64,000 nucleotides of DNA from Tengunoibacter tsumagoiensis (GTDB lineage: Bacteria; Chloroflexota; Ktedonobacteria; Ktedonobacterales; Ktedonobacteraceae), in contig NZ_BIFR01000001.1 in assembly GCF_003967535.1 (NCBI RefSeq), forward strand, positions 2,169,001 through 2,233,000, in the 5' to 3' direction. Below are positions 24,190-32,252 of the stretch, in pieces (position 1 is the stretch's first letter; every line of letters begins with the position of its first letter). The position numbers and the translations under genes were made by a program. The notes under the pieces are model-generated. The model searched no databases. It was not told where the DNA came from and saw only the letters and a list, made by a program, of their open reading frames with translations.

Positions 24190-25269
24190 TTACTGGGCCC
24201 AGCTCATGGGTGCTGGTGGTGCAAACTCTGATGTGATTGTTACAGGATGGCCCTCCTGCCAGGAGGAATTGATGGCACAGATAATATCCACGACATGAGC
24301 GGCCTGAGCGCCAGTAATGCGTTGTGGTTGATTGTCGTTAATTGCATCGGCCATGTCAAGTACTCCCCGGCTCCATTCAGTGCCAGGATAGCCCTCTTTG
24401 ACCAGCGGGACTGGCTGATACTCCTTGCCAAATTCAGTGAAGGAGACGGTGCCATTGAAGTTCTGCCAATCATTGAGATAGAGCGAGCCGCGATCGCCGT
24501 GGAACTCGATCCCTTTTTGTTTATTATGATGTCCCACATAGAAGTTGGTAGTGAGCCGTACAACGGACCCATTGGCAAATTCAATGGCTGCTGTCAGGAA
24601 ATCGGGGGTCTCGATATGGAAGGGTATGCCCTCTTTTGTCACCCGATCAGGGAAGAGAACTTTGCCAAAGCCAGTAACGCGTCTGGCAGGGCCAAAAATG
24701 GTGGTCAAGATGGTCAGTGGATAGACGCCAACATCGAAGAGTGGTCCAACTGCGTAGAAAGGACCAGGAGCAGGATGCCAGGACTCGATGCGGCCCCAGT
24801 TGCACTCTGCATAGGCAAGGCGAACAGTCCCTAATTCTCCATCACGAATAAGCTTCCAGGCCGTCTGTTGGGCCTCTCCAAGAATTGTGATGGGAGCGCA
24901 GGCTAAACGCAGGCCTTTCTCTTCAGCCAGCCTGACCAGCGCCCAGGATTCCTCTGAGGTCAGAGCCAGTGGTTTTTCGCTATAGACATGTTTCCCAGCA
25001 TTTAAACATCTGGTAATCACTTCAGCATGAGCGTGATGAATGGTCAGATTCACAATCAGATCCACGTTCTCATCAGCGAGCACTGCATCGAGCGATTCAT
25101 AGGCGTAGCCGCCATAGGTCTCAACATAGGCCTGGGCGCGTGTGTAATCGATATCAGTTGCTCCAAGCAATTTGATATGCGTATGGGGCTGTAAGGTTTT
25201 GGCATAGGCTCCCGCAATATTTCCACAGCCTACGATGACAATGTTCAGTGTTTTTTTCTCTGTTGCCAT
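24190..25269 (-). CDS. Gfo/Idh/MocA-family oxidoreductase
   Basis: A 359-residue NAD(P)-dependent sugar dehydrogenase-type enzyme. The N-terminal Rossmann fold reads LNIVIVGCGNIAGAYAKTL. The family motif EKPLALT (GKHVYSEKPLALTSEE) carries the catalytic Lys, and the C-terminal alpha/beta domain ends the protein. The substrate is probably an inositol or sugar derivative and cannot be deduced. It is adjacent to a sugar phosphate isomerase/epimerase and downstream of a divergent LacI-type regulator, which together look like a sugar-utilisation unit. Confidence 0.9.
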   Translation of the reverse strand: MATEKKTLNIVIVGCGNIAGAYAKTLQPHTHIKLLGATDIDYTRAQAYVETYGGYAYESLDAVLADENVDLIVNLTIHHAHAEVITRCLNAGKHVYSEKPLALTSEESWALVRLAEEKGLRLACAPITILGEAQQTAWKLIRDGELGTVRLAYAECNWGRIESWHPAPGPFYAVGPLFDVGVYPLTILTTIFGPARRVTGFGKVLFPDRVTKEGIPFHIETPDFLTAAIEFANGSVVRLTTNFYVGHHNKQKGIEFHGDRGSLYLNDWQNFNGTVSFTEFGKEYQPVPLVKEGYPGTEWSRGVLDMADAINDNQPQRITGAQAAHVVDIICAINSSWQEGHPVTITSEFAPPAPMSWAQ

Positions 25270-25322
25270 GCTTTTTTTCTCTTTTCATAATTAAAATAAA
25301 AGATTATCTCTAACAAGAGGGA

Positions 25323-26150
25323 TTATTGTGCAGTTAACCAATCGGTCAGCATAGTGCGCATAGCAATGCAATCTTCAGTGGGATCGAAAGTCTCAGGCTC
25401 GTGCTCGACGCTATAATCTCCCTGATAGCCGATCTGTTGTAGCGCTGTAAGGCAAGCTGGGATATTGACAATGCCTCGCCCATACCGGCAGGTATCATGA
25501 GCACCTGCAGCAAGCACATCTTTCAAGTGCACATGGAAGACCTTCTCTCCCAATTCTTCGATGGCGCGAGCTGCATCATACCCATTTGTTCCATACCAGC
25601 CCGTATCGACCGCCGTTCCAATGGTGCCCTGACCACCATCTCCGATGAGTGCAAGCATATCTGCTGCGTTCTTTTCTGGATGATTTTCGATGGCAAGGAG
25701 AACATTGTATTTATGCAGTAAGCGGACTAATTCCTTACGATTAGATGCAAGCAGTGCCGTTGAACCACCCAGGATGCGAGTTCCAAGAGCTTGAGCGATA
25801 CGACATGTGGCTTCAAACTCGTCGGGGCTACTGCCAAAGGAACCAGCCAGGCTAGTAATAGAGATCTCAAATTCAGCCAGGAGCTCCTGCGCGATGGCAA
25901 TATGCTGTGGTGTTGCCCATGACCAATGAAGGTGAGCAAGCCAGAGATCCATGGCCCGAAACCCCATCGTATGAATCTCCTGGAGGAGGTGAGCAAAGCG
26001 CTCGCGAAAGGTTTCAAGCGGTTGAAAATACGCATTGGTTGCGTTATCACCCTCGTTCCAGTTGTGCATCTGAAAATTGATCTGGCGGGCGACAAAATTA
26101 GCACTCATAAAAGAAATAAGAGGACGATTATCAGGCAGCTTTTGTATCAT
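25323..26150 (-). CDS. Sugar phosphate isomerase/epimerase (AP-endonuclease-2-like TIM barrel)
   Basis: A 275-residue TIM-barrel protein of the xylose isomerase-like family. Metal-ligand motifs are visible: LAIENHPE, GTAVDTGWYG, VFHVHLKDVLAAG and GDYSVEHEPE. Typical partners are Gfo/Idh/MocA dehydrogenases, as here. The start at 26150 has only a weak AGG upstream; an internal Met (MSANFV) has none. It is the first gene of the minus-strand unit, divergent from the LacI-type gene. Confidence 0.88.
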   Translation of the reverse strand: MIQKLPDNRPLISFMSANFVARQINFQMHNWNEGDNATNAYFQPLETFRERFAHLLQEIHTMGFRAMDLWLAHLHWSWATPQHIAIAQELLAEFEISITSLAGSFGSSPDEFEATCRIAQALGTRILGGSTALLASNRKELVRLLHKYNVLLAIENHPEKNAADMLALIGDGGQGTIGTAVDTGWYGTNGYDAARAIEELGEKVFHVHLKDVLAAGAHDTCRYGRGIVNIPACLTALQQIGYQGDYSVEHEPETFDPTEDCIAMRTMLTDWLTAQ

Positions 26151-26179
26151 AACCTACGCCAACCTTCCTTCATACTTGA

Positions 26180-26248
26180 TGAACGCTCTGTCTTTAGTAG
26201 AGAGCACTTTATGACATGCAGAATAGCTACTGTCTGAATGAGCGTTCA
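26180..26248. promoter_or_regulatory. Paired 9-bp inverted sites between divergent genes
   Basis: TGAACGCTC (26180-26188) and GAGCGTTCA (26240-26248), 51 bases apart, lie in the divergent promoter region upstream of the sugar isomerase. They may be operator half sites or a looping pair. Inference only. Confidence 0.35.
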
Positions 26249-26379
26249 CAATAGTTCCCTTTAGCCTCTGTGTTTTAGTGTAACAGAGGATTTGAACTAT
26301 CGGCAAGGGAAAAGAGTAGGAAAAAACGACATAATTTCCTCTTGTGTGTAGCTCTTCAGCGTGGTATTCTTAGTAAAGA

Positions 26380-26393
26380 GTCATACGTATGAC
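26380..26393. promoter_or_regulatory. LacI-type operator palindrome
   Basis: GTCATACGTATGAC is a perfect 14-bp palindrome with the central CG step usual for LacI/GalR operators, 30 bases upstream of the regulator start. It is a likely autoregulatory site that could also control the divergent sugar genes. Confidence 0.6.
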
Positions 26394-26423
26394 GCGAAGA
26401 TCTTAAGAAGGAAGCTTAAAGCA

Positions 26424-27455
26424 ATGTCGTATCAATCAGACCGCCGGTCAACCAGTATTGATGTAGCCAGACGAGCAGGAGTTTCGCAATCGACGGTCTC
26501 GCTTGTACTGGCTGGAAAGGCTGCGGGCCGCGTCTCACCTGATCTGCAAGAAAAGATCTTTGAGATTGCGCAGGATCTTGGCTATCGTCCTAATATAGCT
26601 GCGCGTACATTGCGTCTGGGCTATTCGCAGGTCATTGCGTTAGTGGTGCCAGATATCACCAACCCATTTTTTGCAGCCTTACTGGCAGAAGTTGAGCAGA
26701 TTGCTCGCCGTCATGGCTATACAGTCGTGCTGCTTAACACAAAGAATGTGCCTGATTGGCAACAATTATTGGTCAAGGATTTTGCAGCCGACCTGCTCTC
26801 GGGCTTTCTCTTCTGTGGCCTGAATTTCTCATTTGATGAGCTTGCGCCAGCCATCAAGAAGAGGACCGTTTTAATGGATGCTCCAGACGGTTTGCATCGC
26901 CAGCCATCTATCCTTCAATTGGATATCACGGGTGGCATGCATGCTGCGCTGGTCCATCTTATTCAGCTAGGGCATAGGCGGATTGTTCATTTAGCGGCAG
27001 CCGTAGAGGAAGAGACCTTTCGCGTGCGTCAGCAAGTCTACCAGCGAGTACTGCGAGAAGCTGGTCTTCCTCTGGATGAAACCTCGCAGCGTGCGGCGCT
27101 TTTTACCGTCCCATCAGCCCTTGAGGCAGCTCGACAGCTCTTAGCAGCAGCAGAAACGCCAACCGCTATTCTCTGTGATAGCGATTTCCTGGCCATTGGT
27201 GCCTATCAGGCTGCGCAAGAGCGTGGGCTACGCATTCCTGAGGAGCTCTCCATCATTGGTTTTGACGATAGTTTAATTGCACAAATCTTAACACCGGCCT
27301 TAACGACTGTAGCAATTCCCGTTGCACAGATGAGTGAACTGGCCTTTGCCATGCTGTTGGCACTTCTAGAGGGGAGAGCGTGTGAGGTCCCTCCGCCAGT
27401 TCCACTTCAGCTTATCATCCGCGCATCTACTGCACAGGTTACCAGGAAACAATAA
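26424..27455 (+). CDS. LacI/GalR-family transcriptional regulator
   Basis: A 343-residue repressor. The helix-turn-helix and hinge read SIDVARRAGVSQSTVSLVLAG, RVSPDLQEKIFEIAQDLGYRPNIAARTLR (each family-typical). A periplasmic-binding-protein-like effector domain follows (IALVVPDITNPFFAALL ... ILCDSDFLAIGAYQAAQERG ... IIGFDDS). The frame is open from 26361, but AAGAAGGAA before the ATG at 26424 and the domain start fix it there. It diverges from the sugar isomerase gene, and the adenosine deaminase gene begins 11 bases after its stop. Confidence 0.93.
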   Translation: MSYQSDRRSTSIDVARRAGVSQSTVSLVLAGKAAGRVSPDLQEKIFEIAQDLGYRPNIAARTLRLGYSQVIALVVPDITNPFFAALLAEVEQIARRHGYTVVLLNTKNVPDWQQLLVKDFAADLLSGFLFCGLNFSFDELAPAIKKRTVLMDAPDGLHRQPSILQLDITGGMHAALVHLIQLGHRRIVHLAAAVEEETFRVRQQVYQRVLREAGLPLDETSQRAALFTVPSALEAARQLLAAAETPTAILCDSDFLAIGAYQAAQERGLRIPEELSIIGFDDSLIAQILTPALTTVAIPVAQMSELAFAMLLALLEGRACEVPPPVPLQLIIRASTAQVTRKQ

Positions 27456-27466
27456 GAGAGAGAACA

Positions 27467-28462
27467 ATGAATTTTCAGACCTTTCCCAAGATCGAATTGC
27501 ACCTTCATCTCGACTGCTCGCTGAGCTATCAAGCGATTCATCAGCTTGATCCGTCAGTGACAGAAGAGATCTATCAGCGAGACTTTGTGGCCCCCGGCAA
27601 GTGCACCAATCTGGTCGATTATCTGACGCGAGCACCACGTGAAGTGGCATTGATGCAGACTGAGGACCAATTGCGACTGGCTGTTGAGGATGTGTTTGAG
27701 CAGCTCAGACGGGATCATCATCTGTATGCAGAATTGCGTTTTGCTCCCATCCTCCATACGGAGCAGGGATTATCGCCCTACGAGGTGGTCCGGATCGTAG
27801 AAGAGGCGGCGGCTCAGGCAAGCCAGCGAACAGGAGTAATGGCGCGGCTCATTCTTTGCACCCTTCGTCATTATTCAGAGGAGCAGAGCTTAGAAACGGC
27901 TCGTTTAGTCGAGCAATTTCGCGGGACCCTGGTCGCGGCATTAGATATTGCTGGTGACGAAGCAGGTCAGCCCCTGGCTCCGCATATTCCAGCCTTTCAA
28001 TATGCACATGCGCATAACCTTTTCTGCACTGCGCATGCTGGCGAGGCCAGTGGTCCTCATAGCGTCTGGGAGACCTTACAGCATCTTGCACCCTCACGTA
28101 TTGGGCATGGGGCTCGTAGTAGCGAAGATCCAGAGCTCGTAGAATATCTCAAAGCACATGCTATTCATCTAGAGATCTGTCCAACCTCTAACGTCCAGAC
28201 TGATATCTGTGATACCTATGCTGACCATCCAATTCACTCCCTCTACACCCAGGGAGTCTTGCTCAATGTCAATACTGATGCTCGTACCGTGACCCCAATC
28301 ACCCTGAGCGAAGAATATAGTCGGCTGGCTCATACATTTGATTGGGGGTATGAACAGTTTGTGCAGACCAATCTCAATGCCATCAACGCGGCCTTCTTAG
28401 CAGAGCCAGAGAAGCAGGAGCTTCGGCAACGCTTTGAGGCCAGGCTGGCTGAACAGCACTAG
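27467..28462 (+). CDS. add: Adenosine deaminase
   Basis: A 331-residue zinc aminohydrolase, converting (deoxy)adenosine to (deoxy)inosine in purine salvage. Metal and catalytic motifs: IELHLHLD, FCTAHAGEASGP, RIGHGARSSEDPEL and VNTDART. The usual HxDG after the first histidines reads HLHLDCSLS, with Cys in place of Gly, seen in some ADA-like proteins. This leaves some doubt about the exact substrate (adenosine or another aminopurine). It lies 11 bases after the LacI-type gene and before a HAD hydrolase that could be a nucleotidase. Confidence 0.88.
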   Translation: MNFQTFPKIELHLHLDCSLSYQAIHQLDPSVTEEIYQRDFVAPGKCTNLVDYLTRAPREVALMQTEDQLRLAVEDVFEQLRRDHHLYAELRFAPILHTEQGLSPYEVVRIVEEAAAQASQRTGVMARLILCTLRHYSEEQSLETARLVEQFRGTLVAALDIAGDEAGQPLAPHIPAFQYAHAHNLFCTAHAGEASGPHSVWETLQHLAPSRIGHGARSSEDPELVEYLKAHAIHLEICPTSNVQTDICDTYADHPIHSLYTQGVLLNVNTDARTVTPITLSEEYSRLAHTFDWGYEQFVQTNLNAINAAFLAEPEKQELRQRFEARLAEQH

Positions 28463-28566
28463 CTTATCTATCATCGTATAACCAACCATCATCCTATGAA
28501 TGGACCAGGCTTGCTTCTGAACAGACGGAGCAGAAGCAAGCAGCCTATCATGAAAAAGGTACATCT

Positions 28567-29253
28567 ATGCAACAGCAATACCTCATCATCGATGCCGACG
28601 ATACCTTGTGGGAGAACAATATCTATTTTGAGCAGGTAACCCATAATTTTATTGAATTCCTGAACCATTCTACATTGACACCAGTGCAGATACGTGCGGT
28701 TCTAAGTGAAGTTGAGCGAGAGATGGTGGCCTATGGCTATGGAACAGCTAGCTATATTCGTAGCCTTCAGGCAACCTATCATCGACTCAGCGAGCGTGAG
28801 ATCAGCGATAAAGATCTTCAACAGATTGCAGCCTTTGCCGATCTGATCCTCCATGCACCAATGGAACTGCTGCCTGGTGTTGAAGAGACACTTGCAATCC
28901 TTCAGCCGCGACAGCATCTCTTGCTCTTAACCAAAGGAAACACCCAGGAGCAAGAGCTAAAGATAGAGCGTTCGGGCCTCAAAGACTATTTTGAACATGT
29001 GAGAGTCGTGCCTGAGAAAAACGTCTCCACCTATCTGCATCTGATTGAGGAGCTCAGCCTCGATCCTGCCATTACCTGGATGATTGGTAACTCACCGCGT
29101 TCTGATATCAATCCAGCGCAGGCGGCGGGTCTGCATGCCATCTATATCCCTCATCCTCATACGTGGCAGTTAGAGCATGAAGAGCTTCAGCCTCAGGGAT
29201 CGGGCCAGTTACTGACCATTCAGAGCTTCAGAGAATTGAGAGAGCATTTCTAG
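28567..29253 (+). CDS. HAD-superfamily hydrolase (YjjG-like)
   Basis: A 228-residue phosphatase. Motif I is IIDADDTLWENN (two Asp nucleophile/acid), the helical cap spans about 20-90, motif II is LLLLTKGN, motif III the Lys near 140 and motif IV MIGNSPRSDINPA. The start has AAAGG seven bases upstream. Together with adenosine deaminase it may take part in nucleotide salvage; the substrate is unproven. Confidence 0.88.
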   Translation: MQQQYLIIDADDTLWENNIYFEQVTHNFIEFLNHSTLTPVQIRAVLSEVEREMVAYGYGTASYIRSLQATYHRLSEREISDKDLQQIAAFADLILHAPMELLPGVEETLAILQPRQHLLLLTKGNTQEQELKIERSGLKDYFEHVRVVPEKNVSTYLHLIEELSLDPAITWMIGNSPRSDINPAQAAGLHAIYIPHPHTWQLEHEELQPQGSGQLLTIQSFRELREHF

Positions 29254-29395
29254 GGCCCATTGTGGCGGCGCAGCGCGTCTCATAATGGTTCGTTCAAGAT
29301 CATTCTGACTGAAATTGTGGCGGGTGGAGCGATAATTTTTCGTAGTCTGGCTGTTTTGATAGGAAGAGAGAAGCGGCTGGACTGGCTCCTGTCTT

Positions 29396-29426
29396 TATAG
29401 CACGCTCGAGGGAAACGTGCTATAAT
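29396..29426 (+). promoter_or_regulatory. Promoter with overlapping palindrome upstream of nuoB-like operon
   Basis: TATAGCACG (29396-29404) and CGTGCTATA (29416-29424) form a 9-bp inverted repeat. The right arm overlaps an extended -10, TGCTATAAT (29418-29426). A repressor site over a promoter is a reasonable reading. The start codon is about 115 bases downstream. Confidence 0.55.
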
Positions 29427-29541
29427 AGGTCCAAGATGATGGAGTGTAGATACATCGCCCCCCGTCACCAGAGAACCCTACAACAATCCAAAACCGAGCA
29501 AGAGGTGCTGCTGAACCTTTGCACAGGAGTAAGAATTTTAT

Positions 29542-30126
29542 ATGAGCAGCGAAATAAAAGATGCTGGGACACGTCGTAAGCCAGTTCCCATTGTAATGGC
29601 CGCTGGTCCTCATGAGTATGTTCCAGGAGATCAGGAGCTTCCTGTCCAGCTAACAAGCCTGGCCGATATGTTGCAATGGGCACAGAACTGGGCACGTTCC
29701 AAATCGGTCTGGCCGCTGGGATATGGCCTGGCCTGTTGCGCCATCGAAATGATGGCATCCGCGCAGTCGCATTATGATCTGTCGCGTTTCGGTTCCGAAG
29801 TGTTCCGTTCTAGCCCTCGTCAGGCTGATCTGATGATCGTGGCTGGTACTGTTTCTGTGAAGATGGGGCCGCGCCTTCGCCTTCTGTGGGAGCAGATGCC
29901 TGAACCCAAGTGGGTTATCAGTATGGGACAATGCGCCAATTCTGGCGGTGAATTTTATGATAGCTATTATACCGTCCAGGGTGTAGACACCATTGTCCCC
30001 GTTGATGTGTATGTCCCTGGTTGCCCGCCACGTCCAGAAGCACTTATTGAAGGTATTCTGAAATTACGCGAAAAGATTGCCAAACAAGGACTGAAAGTGC
30101 GCGGCGAGAAGGAGATCGAGGTATAG
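29542..30126 (+). CDS. NuoB-like iron-sulfur subunit
   Basis: A 194-residue homologue of complex I subunit B, which carries the terminal [4Fe-4S] cluster N2. Motifs: [16 protein letters not shown] (the adjacent cysteines), [33 protein letters not shown] and [15 protein letters not shown] (remaining cysteines). By sequence it is an ordinary NuoB. It is the first gene of a four-gene unit that lacks nuoA, nuoC, nuoD and the membrane subunits, so its partner in the usual Q-module is missing here. GGAG is about 13 bases upstream of the ATG. Confidence 0.9.
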   Translation: MSSEIKDAGTRRKPVPIVMAAGPHEYVPGDQELPVQLTSLADMLQWAQNWARSKSVWPLGYGLACCAIEMMASAQSHYDLSRFGSEVFRSSPRQADLMIVAGTVSVKMGPRLRLLWEQMPEPKWVISMGQCANSGGEFYDSYYTVQGVDTIVPVDVYVPGCPPRPEALIEGILKLREKIAKQGLKVRGEKEIEV

Positions 30127-30129
30127 TCT

Positions 30130-30870
30130 ATGCGAGGAATTCTGGAAGGATTGGGCCTGACCTTTAGCCATATGTTTCGGCCAAAGGTAACTCGCCTCTA
30201 TCCTTATGAGAAGCCAAAACTGCCGCCACGGAGCCGAGGTTTGATTCAACTGATCGCCCAGGAAGGTCTGAAGACAGAGTTCAACTTAAAGTGTGAATCC
30301 TGTCTTCTTTGTGAGAAGGCCTGTCCTCCTCGTGCGATCACAATCGAATATGAGCCACTGAACGAGTGGAAAGAGCGCCCCTGGTACAAATCGTACATCC
30401 GTGAGGGCTCTGAGAAGTTTACTCCCCGTAAGCTTGCACCCGCCACAGGCTCACCCAAGGCTGGTTTTTACAAGACCCGTATCTCCGAATATGCGGTCGA
30501 CTATGTCAATCGTCCAGTTGCACCCTGTGTGGCAACTCCTGTGAAGGATTACCTGGAGCCGGCGATTGACCTCAGTTATGTCGATACCCTGTTGGGGACC
30601 TGGTCGCATGAAGCTGGCGCTCTTCCTGGCCTGCTGGATGCAGTGATGGACCATTATGGTTATCTCTCCCTGCCAGTGGCCAAGCGAATCGTGCAGGCTC
30701 GTGGCGTTGATCTGAGCGATATCTATGGTATTGCTACTATGAGTCCAAAATTTAAACCTGCTCCCGCCGCCAGAGGTATTATGCGCGACGATCAACCTGT
30801 ACGTGGTCGTGCCGCCAGCCAGCGCGGAGTATGGGGTAATATTAATCATGTGAGGCAGCCCGATGCCTAA
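30130..30870 (+). CDS. Fusion of NuoI N-terminal half and NuoE helical half
   Basis: A 246-residue protein of unusual build. Residues 1-75 resemble the N-terminus of NuoI with a single [4Fe-4S] motif (C55-x2-C58-x2-C61-x3-C65-P); the second NuoI cluster is absent. Residues 75-150 resemble NuoI linker sequence. Residues 160-210 match the N-terminal helical domain of NuoE (GALPGLLDAVMDHYGYLS, DLSDIYGIATMSPKF). The NuoE thioredoxin-like domain and its four [2Fe-2S] cysteines are missing: no Cys occurs after position 133. It starts four bases after nuoB and overlaps the NuoF gene by eight bases, so it is surely part of the same complex. Confidence 0.8.
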   Translation: MRGILEGLGLTFSHMFRPKVTRLYPYEKPKLPPRSRGLIQLIAQEGLKTEFNLKCESCLLCEKACPPRAITIEYEPLNEWKERPWYKSYIREGSEKFTPRKLAPATGSPKAGFYKTRISEYAVDYVNRPVAPCVATPVKDYLEPAIDLSYVDTLLGTWSHEAGALPGLLDAVMDHYGYLSLPVAKRIVQARGVDLSDIYGIATMSPKFKPAPAARGIMRDDQPVRGRAASQRGVWGNINHVRQPDA

Positions 30871-32194
30871 TTTTGAAGAGACGTATCGCGTATTGCGACA
30901 GCCTAATGCTGCAAATGTCAGCGCTCTAAGCGCCTATCGTGGTGCTCATGGGTACGCCGCGCTAGAAAAAGTGTTGCGCGAGCAGACACCAGAACAGGTG
31001 ATTCAGCAGGTCACCGCCGCCAGATTGCGCGGCCTGGGTGGTGCTGGCCGCTTGACTGGTGAGAAATGGCGTATTGTGCGTCAGAGCGAAGATGACCAGA
31101 AATACGTCATCTGCAATGCCTACGATGCCGATAATCGTTCGTTTGCTGCTCGAACATTGTTAGAGCAGAATCCGCATCAGGTAATCGAAGGTATTCTGTT
31201 AGCTGCCTATGCGGTTGGTGCGTCTGAGGCGTACCTGTTTACGAGGAGTTTCTATACCGCAGGTATTGCGGCTGTCCAGAAGGCTTTGCAAGAAGCGCTT
31301 GATGCTACGATTGTGGGTCGAGATATTCTCGGCACAGATTTTAGCTGCACGATTAATGTGCTGGGTGTTGATGCGGGCTTTATGGGTGGTGAAGAGACCG
31401 TTCAGATGGCACTGATCAAAGGGCGTCGTGGTATGCCTGAGCAGCGCCCCCCTTTCCCTGCTCAATATGGCCTGTGGGATAAACCGACGGCTATCAATTC
31501 AGTGGAGACACTGGCCAATGTGCCAACGCTGGTGCGTGAGGGTCCTGAGGCCTTTGCGCGGGTTGGTTCTGCGACCACGGGCGGCACAAAGATTGTCACG
31601 GTCTATTCCAGCCCGGAATCTACTGAGCCAAAGGTAATTGAAGTCCCATTCGGAACCCCACTCCGCGCAATCCTGGAGCAGGCTGGTCTGACCCGGTCTC
31701 CACAAGATATTCGTGCGATTGTGGTTGGTGGTGCTGAGGGTGGTGCTTTGCCGCCAACGCTGCTCGATACCCCCTTTGACTTTGATCCAATTGAGGAAGC
31801 GGGGGCCATTATTGGCTCTGGTATTATTGAGTTGCTTCCTATTACTACCTGTATGGTTTCGTGGGCTATGGAGCGTAGTCGTTATTTAAGCAAAGAATCG
31901 TGTGGAAAGTGTGTCCCCTGCCGTCTGGGCGTCAAGCGTATCACGGGTCTGCTTGAGGGTATTGTCAGTGATCTCGGTGTGAACGGAGATCTGGATGTGC
32001 TCGATGAGTTTGCCGGATATGTCTCAAATGGCTCAATCTGCGGTTTTGGCGTCCAGGCTCCCAATTCGCTTAAGACTGCTAAACGCTACTGGCCTGAGCA
32101 TTTTACGATGCACATTCAGGAGTTGCAGTGTCCAACAGGCACCTGCGTTCCTGTCCGCTCACATCGTTTCGTTACGAAACATGTTCTGCCATAG
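30863..32194 (+). CDS. NuoF-like flavoprotein subunit with divergent FMN/NADH site
   Basis: A 443-residue NuoF homologue. The fold is clear: GLRGLGGAGRLTGEKW (56-69), RPPFPAQYGLWDKPTAINSVETLANVP (about 195-221), SLBB region, and the C-terminal N3 [4Fe-4S] motif ESCGKCVPCRLG (C347, C350, C353) with C393. The two nucleotide-binding motifs are changed. The usual NADESEPGTFKDR reads NAYDADNRSFAAR (85-97), and GAGAYICGEET reads GVDAGFMGGEET (168-179). Classic NADH oxidation is therefore doubtful; it may bind another flavin or dinucleotide, or only relay electrons. The start overlaps the preceding gene. Confidence 0.85.
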   Translation: MPNFEETYRVLRQPNAANVSALSAYRGAHGYAALEKVLREQTPEQVIQQVTAARLRGLGGAGRLTGEKWRIVRQSEDDQKYVICNAYDADNRSFAARTLLEQNPHQVIEGILLAAYAVGASEAYLFTRSFYTAGIAAVQKALQEALDATIVGRDILGTDFSCTINVLGVDAGFMGGEETVQMALIKGRRGMPEQRPPFPAQYGLWDKPTAINSVETLANVPTLVREGPEAFARVGSATTGGTKIVTVYSSPESTEPKVIEVPFGTPLRAILEQAGLTRSPQDIRAIVVGGAEGGALPPTLLDTPFDFDPIEEAGAIIGSGIIELLPITTCMVSWAMERSRYLSKESCGKCVPCRLGVKRITGLLEGIVSDLGVNGDLDVLDEFAGYVSNGSICGFGVQAPNSLKTAKRYWPEHFTMHIQELQCPTGTCVPVRSHRFVTKHVLP

Positions 32195-32252
32195 ATCGTA
32201 TCATCTACGGATAGAATACAGACAAAACTAGGAGCTTCGGAAGAGGAAGTAC

